A DNA stretch of 5,879 bases, taken from NCBI GenBank assembly GCA_964455375.1, contig CAYVXE010000176.1, forward strand, positions 1 to 5,879. Direction: 5' to 3'. Each line of letters begins with the position of its first letter. Within the stretch, counting starts at the first letter, position 1. The notes beneath the pieces were generated by a model that saw only the letters and a program-made list of their open reading frames with translations, had not been told where the DNA came from and did no database searches. Positions 1 to 4,577 of this stretch are shown here, piece by piece. This stretch comes from CAYVXE01 sp964455375. GTDB taxonomy: Bacteria; Zhuqueibacterota; Zhuqueibacteria; Oceanimicrobiales; Oceanimicrobiaceae. A program made the position numbers and the translations under genes.

Positions 1-134
1 ATTCAATGAAAATTTTACCGCGGCTTAAAATGACGAAATCAGGATATCTGCGCGGACTGTTTTTACGCCGTCAGATTTTCATGCCGGACACGGAATTCCG
101 CTTGATTTTCCATTGATATTTCCTAAATTATTAC
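1..134. other. Upstream flank, no convincing gene
   Basis: No gene can be supported here. One plus-strand frame is open from the left edge to a TGA at 114-116 (about 37 codons; from the ATG at 6 it would give 36 residues), but the translation is basic, unfamiliar and has no ribosome binding site. It could be chance or the tail of a gene starting left of the window. The last 30 bases before the ABC-F start are A/T-rich and may hold its promoter. Confidence 0.5.
102..129 (+). promoter_or_regulatory. Weak candidate promoter for the ABC-F gene
   Basis: TTGATT (102-107) and TAAATT (124-129) are 16 bp apart and resemble -35 and -10 boxes, the second matching only 4 of 6 consensus bases. If used, transcription would begin at about the start codon at 135, giving an almost leaderless mRNA. 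That would fit the absence of a Shine-Dalgarno sequence, but the match is poor and the true promoter may lie further left. Confidence 0.25.
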
Positions 135-2003
135 ATGATTCAAATATCCAATTTATGCAAAACCTACGGCAGCCAGGAGCTTTTTGAAGACGTAACCTTT
201 TCCATCAACCGGAAAGAGCGAATTGGGCTGGTGGGTCGAAACGGTTTTGGAAAAACGACCTTTTTCCGTTTGCTGTTAGGCGAGGAAGAACCCGACTCAG
301 GAAAAATCATCTTTCCGAAAAACTACCGAATCGGACACCTGGACCAACAGTTGTGCTTTACCCAAAAAACCGTTTTGCAGGAAGCGTGTCTCGGTCTGCC
401 ACCGGGTCAGGAACACGACGCCTGGAAAGCAGAAAAAATCCTGTTTGGGTTAGGGTTCAATGCCGATGACATGCAGCGCCCACCATCTGAGTTTTCCGGC
501 GGCTTCCAGGTACGCCTGAATCTGGCTAAAGTTCTGGTTTCAGACCCGGATTTGCTTTTGCTGGACGAGCCCACAAACTATTTGGATATCGTTTCCATCC
601 GCTGGCTGATAAATTTTCTCCGGTTCTGGAAAAACGAATTGATGCTAATTACGCACGACCGTAGTTTCATGGACAGCGTGATTACCCATTGTGTTGGCAT
701 TCACCGCAAGCAGGTACGAAAAGTTAGCGGTACAACGGATAAGCTTTATGGCCAAATCGCCGCGGATGAGGAAATCTACGAAAAAACCAGGCTCAACGAT
801 GAAAAAAAGCGCAAAGAAACCGAGCAGTTCATCCGCCGCTTCCGTGCCAAAGCAAGGTTAGCAAATTTAGTTCAGTCGCGCATCAAAACATTACAAAAAC
901 AGCAACGCAAAGAAAAACTGGAAAAAATTGAGACGCTGGAGTTTGCATTTAAATCCACGCCTTTTTCCGCCAAAATAATGCTGGAAACAGAAAACCTGAC
1001 CTTTGCCTACGATTCCCAACCAAATTTATTTGCAGGTTTTAATCTGACCATCAGTAAACAGGACAGAATTTGTGTTGTCGGAAAAAACGGCAAGGGAAAA
1101 ACGACCTTGCTGAAGATTCTTGCCGGAGAGCTTTTACCTGGCTCCGGTCACGTCAAACATCACCCGAATTTAAAATCCGCGTACTTTGAGCAAACCAACA
1201 CGGCAAAACTCGACCCCAAGAAAACGGTTGAAGAAGAAATACGGCTCTCAGATACGGCATGTACCAACCAACAGGCGAGGGACGTGGCCGGGGCCATGAT
1301 GTTCAGCGGCGATGCGGCACTCAAAAAAGTTTCAGTCCTCTCCGGTGGCGAAAAAAGCCGCGTTTTACTGGGGAAATTACTGGTGTCGCCAAGCCATCTG
1401 CTGCTTCTGGATGAACCCACAAATCACCTGGATATGGAAGCCTGCGACTCCTTGCTTGCCGCCATCGACTCTTTTGACGGCGCAGTGATCATGGTCACGC
1501 ACAATGAAATGTTTCTGCACACCCTTGCGAACAGACTCATCGTCTTCGACCGCGGGAAACAATTTATTTATGAAGGCACTTACCAAAGCTTCCTCGAGGA
1601 TGTCGGCTGGGAAAGTGACGACCCCAACGGTGACAACTTAAAACAAAACGCACCGGTGCAATCAACAAAAGAAAACTTTAAAGACAAGAAAGCTCTTCGC
1701 AAACGCAAGGCAGAAATTATTCGGGAAAAATCCGGAATTCTGAATCCTCTGGAGAAGAAAATAAGCGAATTGGAAAAAATGATCGAACAATTGGAAAGTA
1801 CTCTCAGCACAAAAAACATGCTGTTGATTGAAGCGTCTACAAACGGAAACGGTGAAGCGATTGCCCGATTAGCGAAAGAGGAAAAAGAATTAAAAGGACA
1901 AGTGGAGTCTCTTTACACCGAGTTAGATGCCGTCACAAATAAATATGAAGCTCTCTCAGGTGAATTCGAGGAGAAGCTCGCAACTATGTCAGATCTTGTT
2001 TAG
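135..2003 (+). CDS. ABC-F family ATP-binding protein (Uup/YheS-like ribosome-associated ATPase)
   Basis: A 622-residue cytoplasmic protein with two ABC ATPase domains in tandem and no membrane segment, the ABC-F arrangement. Domain 1: Walker A GRNGFGKTT at 34-42, signature FSGGF at 120-124, Walker B ending DE at 144-145, H-loop His174. Domain 2: Walker A GKNGKGKTT at 316-324, signature LSGGE at 402-406, Walker B ending DE at 426-427, H-loop His456. Both catalytic glutamates (145, 427) are present, so it should hydrolyse ATP. The basic linker at about 215-265 contains FIRRFRAKA, typical of the P-site-tRNA-interaction segment. Residues about 525-620 form a charged coiled coil like the Uup C-terminus. 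The short distance from Walker A to signature in domain 1 leaves no room for an EttA arm. Members bind the ribosomal E site and ease stalled translation or give antibiotic protection; which role applies here cannot be read. The start MIQISNL is typical, but no Shine-Dalgarno precedes it. Confidence 0.95.
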   Translation: MIQISNLCKTYGSQELFEDVTFSINRKERIGLVGRNGFGKTTFFRLLLGEEEPDSGKIIFPKNYRIGHLDQQLCFTQKTVLQEACLGLPPGQEHDAWKAEKILFGLGFNADDMQRPPSEFSGGFQVRLNLAKVLVSDPDLLLLDEPTNYLDIVSIRWLINFLRFWKNELMLITHDRSFMDSVITHCVGIHRKQVRKVSGTTDKLYGQIAADEEIYEKTRLNDEKKRKETEQFIRRFRAKARLANLVQSRIKTLQKQQRKEKLEKIETLEFAFKSTPFSAKIMLETENLTFAYDSQPNLFAGFNLTISKQDRICVVGKNGKGKTTLLKILAGELLPGSGHVKHHPNLKSAYFEQTNTAKLDPKKTVEEEIRLSDTACTNQQARDVAGAMMFSGDAALKKVSVLSGGEKSRVLLGKLLVSPSHLLLLDEPTNHLDMEACDSLLAAIDSFDGAVIMVTHNEMFLHTLANRLIVFDRGKQFIYEGTYQSFLEDVGWESDDPNGDNLKQNAPVQSTKENFKDKKALRKRKAEIIREKSGILNPLEKKISELEKMIEQLESTLSTKNMLLIEASTNGNGEAIARLAKEEKELKGQVESLYTELDAVTNKYEALSGEFEEKLATMSDLV

Positions 2004-2016
2004 TCTGCATAATTGC

Positions 2017-2045
2017 TTGCGGCAACCCACAAAATCATTTTTAAT
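2017..2045 (+). promoter_or_regulatory. Weak candidate promoter before the lipoprotein gene
   Basis: TTGCGG (2017-2022) and TTTAAT (2040-2045) are 17 bp apart. The -10 matches 5 of 6 consensus bases; the -35 is poor. No terminator-like hairpin separates the ABC-F stop at 2003 from the lipoprotein start, so read-through from the ABC-F gene is an equally reasonable source of transcript. Confidence 0.25.
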
Positions 2046-2055
2046 TACCAAACGC

Positions 2056-2061
2056 AGGAGG
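2056..2061 (+). promoter_or_regulatory. Strong Shine-Dalgarno of the lipoprotein gene
   Basis: A full AGGAGG lies 7 bases before the ATG at 2069 and fixes that start. It is the best ribosome binding site in the window and contrasts with the ABC-F gene, which has none. This suggests the lipoprotein is translated efficiently on its own even if it shares a transcript. Confidence 0.85.
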
Positions 2062-2068
2062 AAAAATC

Positions 2069-2701
2069 ATGAAAGTTAGGACGTATTGTTTCGCGGCCTT
2101 CTCTATTGCACTGCTGCTGTTTGTTGCCTGTGACATGGGGGTCAACAAATCTTTTTACATCGAGGACGGTGAAACACAAGAAGGTAGCATTAACACCGTC
2201 AATGGTAATATTACCATTGGCAAAAATTGCACAGTCAAAGGTTCAGCGCGCACAGTGAATGGTCGAATCGACGTGGGAGAAAATTCAAAAGTTGAAGATT
2301 TGCAATCGGTGAATGGCAGCATTGATGTGGATAAGAATGTCATGCTCAACGGTGACATACAAATTGTGAACGGCGACATCCATTGTGCCGAGGGAAGCAA
2401 AATAAACGGCAAGATCGAAACCGTTAACGGAGACATTGACCTGGAGAATACAGACGTTAAGCGCGATCTGTCGACGATAAACGGGGATATTTCTTTAGAA
2501 CAAGCGACGGTGATTCACGGAAACATTGTTATCGGCAATAAAAATTCAGACGATAATCACCCATTAAGAATAACCATCGCGGATGACTCCCTCGTGGAAG
2601 GCGACATCATCGTTAAAAATAACCATAAACATGTGAAAGTCTTTTTGAAGAACGGCGGTAAAGTACTTGGTGAGATTAAAGGTGCTGAGGTTATCGAGTG
2701 A
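2069..2701 (+). CDS. Repeat-containing beta-solenoid lipoprotein, function unknown
   Basis: A 210-residue exported protein. Residues 1-20 are a lipoprotein signal peptide (basic start, hydrophobic core at 8-19, lipobox FVAC), so Cys21 should be lipidated. Asp22 follows it; in enterobacteria Asp at +2 favours inner-membrane retention, but that rule may not hold here. Residues about 41-155 are six 18-19-residue repeats, each opening with V/I-N-G followed by alternating hydrophobic and polar residues. The Asn-Gly pairs are at 45, 64, 82, 101, 120 and 138. This even pitch implies a right-handed beta-solenoid, loosely like bactofilin or polymer-forming proteins. Residues 156-210 are a less regular cap with two further strands ending V/L-x-G-E/D-I. 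From memory, similar small lipoproteins with ETVNGDI-type repeats occur in many proteobacteria and remain uncharacterised. Start fixed by AGGAGG. No enzyme motif is visible; a structural or surface role is inference. Confidence 0.85.
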   Translation: MKVRTYCFAAFSIALLLFVACDMGVNKSFYIEDGETQEGSINTVNGNITIGKNCTVKGSARTVNGRIDVGENSKVEDLQSVNGSIDVDKNVMLNGDIQIVNGDIHCAEGSKINGKIETVNGDIDLENTDVKRDLSTINGDISLEQATVIHGNIVIGNKNSDDNHPLRITIADDSLVEGDIIVKNNHKHVKVFLKNGGKVLGEIKGAEVIE

Positions 2702-2707
2702 AACATT

Positions 2708-2747
2708 AGCAGCATTTTAAGGATACTGAGCTAATTAAAATGCTGCT
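2708..2747. terminator. Perfect 13-bp inverted repeat between convergent genes, probable bidirectional terminator
   Basis: AGCAGCATTTTAA at 2708-2720 is exactly complementary to 2735-2747, with a 14-base loop. It begins 6 bases after the lipoprotein stop codon, and its right arm lies inside the last codons (QQHFN region) of the convergent response-regulator gene. The hairpin forms equally well in transcripts from either strand. No clean run of T follows the stem on either side, so it is not a textbook intrinsic terminator; the A/T-rich inner half of the stem and the convergent layout still make transcription termination or mRNA 3' end protection the likeliest role. Confidence 0.6.
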
Positions 2748-3108
2748 GCACCAGATGCCGCAAATCGATTGGGGAAAGCGGTTTCTTTAAAAAACCGAGT
2801 AAATGCAATCCGCTCAATTCAGGATCAATCATCTCTTCGGTAGCCGCAGTGACGAGAATTTTCTTGCAGCCCGGGATTTTGTGCTCAACGGCTTTCAATA
2901 TATCCAATCCGTGCATCTTCGGCAAACGGAAATCACTGATGACCAAATCATAATGGGTGTCATTGATTTTTTCGATGGCAGCTTCTCCATCCTGAACCAC
3001 ATCAAAATCAAAATTCAGGCCCCGCAACGCCAGGTCAATGATTTTAACAAATGGTTCGTCATCTTCAACAACTAACAATTTGTACTGTGTCATGAGCAAA
3101 TTACACAT
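2731..3108 (-). CDS. Stand-alone response regulator receiver protein (CheY-like)
   Basis: A 125-residue protein that is all receiver domain, with no DNA-binding or enzyme output domain. Landmarks: acidic pair Asp16/Asp17 after strand 1 (KLLVVEDD), phospho-acceptor Asp59 in LVISDFRLPKMHG, Thr87 (LVTAA) and Lys109 followed by Pro (FLKKP). All residues needed for phosphorylation by a histidine kinase and for the switch are present. Such single-domain regulators act by protein contact, as phosphorelay carriers or chemotaxis-type switches. The partner kinase is not in the window, and the neighbours give no clue. The first ATG (3106-3108) and a second at 3091-3093 (starting MTQYKLLVV) are both possible; neither has a Shine-Dalgarno, and the second gives the more usual N-terminus for the family. 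The last codons form one arm of the inverted repeat at 2708-2747. Confidence 0.9.
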   Translation of the reverse strand: MCNLLMTQYKLLVVEDDEPFVKIIDLALRGLNFDFDVVQDGEAAIEKINDTHYDLVISDFRLPKMHGLDILKAVEHKIPGCKKILVTAATEEMIDPELSGLHLLGFLKKPLSPIDLRHLVQQHFN

Positions 3109-3231
3109 TTTAAATGACTGTATGTTAAAAACATCGGCAGACGGCGAAAGAATGTTTAAAAAATCAGAAATGTCCGGTTAAGAATAGCGGTCTTACGAAT
3201 GAATTACTAACATTTCCCACCAGGTTGGAGG

Positions 3232-3267
3232 TGTCACTTCGATCCGGCAGTTGCCGGAGAGGAATCT
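3232..3267. repeat. Dispersed repeat unit (TGTCA-TTCGA ... GGAATCT type) with hairpin
   Basis: The unit opens TGTCACTTCGATC and closes GAGAGGAATCT. From memory this matches a family of short intergenic repeats (TGTCATTTCGACC ... GAGAAATCT) common in several phyla. Inside it, TCCGGCA at 3243-3249 is complementary to TGCCGGA at 3252-3258, a very compact hairpin. The start of a second copy is at 5867-5879 (11 of 13 bases the same). Confidence 0.5.
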
Positions 3268-3361
3268 GATGAGGCGCTAATCATAATATTCTATTAAAAC
3301 AAATACTTATGTCACACTCTGTCCCAAACTCAGATTTCTCGTCAGACCACCGCCTGATTCG

Positions 3362-3409
3362 AAATAACATGTTGCCTTTTTTCTTGATTTTACACGGTCT
3401 ATGTTATTT
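3362..3409. repeat. 9-bp inverted repeat around an A/T-rich core
   Basis: AAATAACAT at 3362-3370 is complementary to ATGTTATTT at 3401-3409, with 30 bases between. The left arm also overlaps the palindrome AACATGTT (3367-3374). It sits near the right end of the candidate MITE-like element. It might be a protein-binding site or part of the element's fold, but a match this long within a few hundred bases can occur by chance. Confidence 0.3.
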
Positions 3410-3479
3410 TACCGATGGGAGAAATGTTAGTTAGTGTCTGAACGAAAACTGCTCATGGACTGCCACAAGAGTTCCATAT

Positions 3480-3510
3480 CGACTCATGCTCTTCATATTG
3501 AGCAGAGTCG
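3480..3510. repeat. Palindromic GAGCAGAGTCGAAG-type intergenic repeat
   Basis: CGACTC (3480-3485) pairs with GAGTCG (3505-3510), and GCTC (3488-3491) pairs with GAGC (3500-3503), leaving an 8-base loop and a small internal bulge. The sequence runs on as AAGCATCG. From memory, GAGCAGAGTCGAAG-type units are common dispersed palindromes in bacterial intergenic DNA. It lies about 50 bases past the stop of the minus-strand acetyltransferase-like gene, so it would form a 3' UTR hairpin; no T-run marks it as a terminator. Confidence 0.45.
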
Positions 3511-3559
3511 AAGCATCGTTATCTCATAGCTGTTTCCCGATCTGGAAAACAACCTCTTT

Positions 3560-4420
3560 TTACGAACCTTTCGGCACCCACAAACCCCGCCTTTTCTCTT
3601 CCGACAAATTTTCTCCCAATGCCGCTTGTGCCCGTTCGATAATTTCTTTTTCGATACCGAAACGCTCAAAAATGGTCTGATGATAATTTTTTTTGATATT
3701 AAAGTTGCGTTTTTCATCAAACGTGGTTTCACGCATAAATGCTTCCCGAATATACAACAAACCGTTCTTGTGAATTTTTGTTAAACAGATATTGTGCATG
3801 GAATTTCCGTTGAAGGAAGCTTGCCAGTGGTGCAAAAATTCTTCAGTGGGCACCGGGCGGTTGCGAAACCGGTAACGCCAGGTTGTCTTGCCATTGTTGA
3901 AGGTGTACAGATGAAACCAATCCGCTGCAGCGTCATAACAAAGTTCCACACCGGCAAATTCAGTCTTGTACATTTTCCTTTTTGTCGAACCCATTTCCAT
4001 GGGTTGACTCAACAAATATCCGGGATCCACCAAATAGCTCGCATCGTCCAAAATGACGACCAGCGCACAGTGAATATTTTTCCCGGCGCGCATATCGGCC
4101 ATAACAGGGTAACAGGAAAATCCATTTCTTTCCAAAATGGCTTTTAAATAATAAGTAAGCGAGAAACAGGTTCCGCCCAGTTTGTGCGCTATATGCTGTG
4201 CAAACAGTTCTTCCGGAAAACGAAACCGTTCTTGCGGCGTTTCCCACGTTTGATTTAATTTTATAATTTTACTGATGTTCTCATAAGGAATCGCCGCGAA
4301 TTTTTCCAGTATTTCCTGCAAAAAGAGCCGCTCCGGCAGCCGTTCCCTTAGAGAAAAATATCTGAAAAATGCTTTGACGCTGTCAGCGTGATCGGTTAAT
4401 TTTAACTGAATGTTTTCCAA
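3560..4420 (-). CDS. Arylamine N-acetyltransferase family protein, divergent
   Basis: A 286-residue cytoplasmic protein of the NAT family, cysteine enzymes that move an acetyl group from acetyl-CoA to arylamines or, in relatives, form amide bonds. The triad is visible in order and spacing: Cys85 in LGGTCF, His117 in NIHCALVV, Asp132 in LVDPGY. The PYEN box at 45-48 corresponds to the family's P-F-E-N segment, and the length is normal for bacterial NATs. It departs from the usual pattern in three places: the Arg of the RGGxCFE box is Leu, the Glu after CF is Ser, and VDVGF is VDPGY. The substrate may therefore not be a classical arylamine. The start is TTG at 4418-4420; an in-frame TGA lies five codons upstream and there is no Met until residue 107, so no ATG start fits. 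No clear Shine-Dalgarno is seen. It is divergent from hutF and has its own promoter. Confidence 0.8.
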   Translation of the reverse strand: MENIQLKLTDHADSVKAFFRYFSLRERLPERLFLQEILEKFAAIPYENISKIIKLNQTWETPQERFRFPEELFAQHIAHKLGGTCFSLTYYLKAILERNGFSCYPVMADMRAGKNIHCALVVILDDASYLVDPGYLLSQPMEMGSTKRKMYKTEFAGVELCYDAAADWFHLYTFNNGKTTWRYRFRNRPVPTEEFLHHWQASFNGNSMHNICLTKIHKNGLLYIREAFMRETTFDEKRNFNIKKNYHQTIFERFGIEKEIIERAQAALGENLSEEKRRGLWVPKGS

Positions 4421-4450
4421 GGAATTACTTGCTCATTTTTTGTTCATTTT

Positions 4451-4478
4451 AATATACGTAAAAATGGTAAGAAATCAA
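4451..4478 (-). promoter_or_regulatory. Sigma70-type promoter for the acetyltransferase-like gene
   Basis: Read on the minus strand, TTGATT (4478-4473) and TATATT (4456-4451) are 16 bp apart; the -10 matches 5 of 6 consensus bases. Transcription would begin near 4444, leaving a leader of about 24 bases before the TTG start. It does not overlap the hutF promoter, the two -35 boxes being about 40 bp apart. Confidence 0.55.
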
Positions 4479-4519
4479 GTGGAATAAATGAGGCACCGTT
4501 ACAAAAACACATTTTTTGA

Positions 4520-4548
4520 TTGAAAAGCTCGTGAATCCTTGTTATACT
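4520..4548 (+). promoter_or_regulatory. Sigma70-type promoter for hutF
   Basis: TTGAAA (4520-4525) and TATACT (4543-4548) are separated by the ideal 17 bp; the boxes match 4 and 5 of 6 consensus bases. The expected start of transcription is about 4555, giving a leader of some 23 bases. It is the best promoter-like sequence in the window, and it places the RNA start downstream of any room for a longer HutF N-terminus. Confidence 0.65.
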
Positions 4549-4564
4549 CTGAGCGTCATAAATG

Positions 4565-4571
4565 AAAAAGG
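4565..4571 (+). promoter_or_regulatory. Ribosome binding site deciding the hutF start
   Basis: AAAAAGG lies 6 bases before the ATG at 4578. The frame is closed by a TGA at 4563-4565 only four codons upstream, so this ATG is the earliest possible start in frame and the short N-terminus is real unless there is a sequencing error. The ATG at 4562 is in a different frame. Confidence 0.6.
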
Positions 4572-4577
4572 TCTGTC

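Larger units (their letters stand above)
3207..3430. mobile_element. Candidate MITE-like element with terminal inverted repeats
   Basis: CTAACATTTC at 3207-3216 is exactly complementary to GAAATGTTAG at 3421-3430. The match continues inward with small indels: the left end reads CCCACCAGGT where the reverse complement of the right end reads CTCCCATCGGT. TTA stands directly outside both ends (3204-3206 and 3431-3433), as a short target duplication would. The 224-bp interior encodes nothing recognisable. This fits a non-autonomous transposon relic or other repeat unit, but one copy cannot prove it, and a 3-bp flanking repeat can arise by chance. Confidence 0.4.
3109..3559. other. 451-bp gene-free region with nested repeats
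   Basis: No reading frame here looks like a gene. The region lies between two minus-strand genes, so it would be the 3' flank of the acetyltransferase-like gene and the 5' flank of the response regulator. It holds a candidate MITE-like element (3207-3430), a dispersed-repeat unit with a short hairpin (3232-3267), a 9-bp inverted repeat (3362-3409) and a palindromic GAGCAGAGTCGAAG-type unit (3480-3510). I found no convincing promoter for the response regulator. Confidence 0.6.

Noticed and set aside
6..116. Small plus-strand open frame of 36 codons at the left edge
   Set aside because: Too short, no ribosome binding site, and no recognisable protein pattern; an upstream gene tail cannot be excluded but cannot be shown.
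2155..2436. Minus-strand open frame inside the lipoprotein gene
   Set aside because: It is the antisense of the repeated codons; the plus strand has the signal peptide, Shine-Dalgarno and regular protein repeats.
2190..2500. Possible tandem DNA repeat or CRISPR-like array
   Set aside because: The 54-57-base periodicity comes from the protein repeats; the bases differ from unit to unit and run through an open reading frame, so it is not CRISPR.
3531..3551. 8-bp hairpin TGTTTCCC/GGAAAACA with one G-T type mismatch, near a T-run at 3556-3560
   Set aside because: The T-run lies on the plus strand, where no gene ends; on the strand of the acetyltransferase-like gene no T-run follows the stem. 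Too weak to call a terminator.
3486..3680. Plus-strand open frame reaching from the gap into the acetyltransferase-like gene
   Set aside because: It begins within the palindromic repeat and ends antisense to the enzyme's C-terminus; no protein features.
3794..4247. Open frames on both strands inside the acetyltransferase-like gene
   Set aside because: They overlap the catalytic region of a recognisable enzyme and have no family features of their own.
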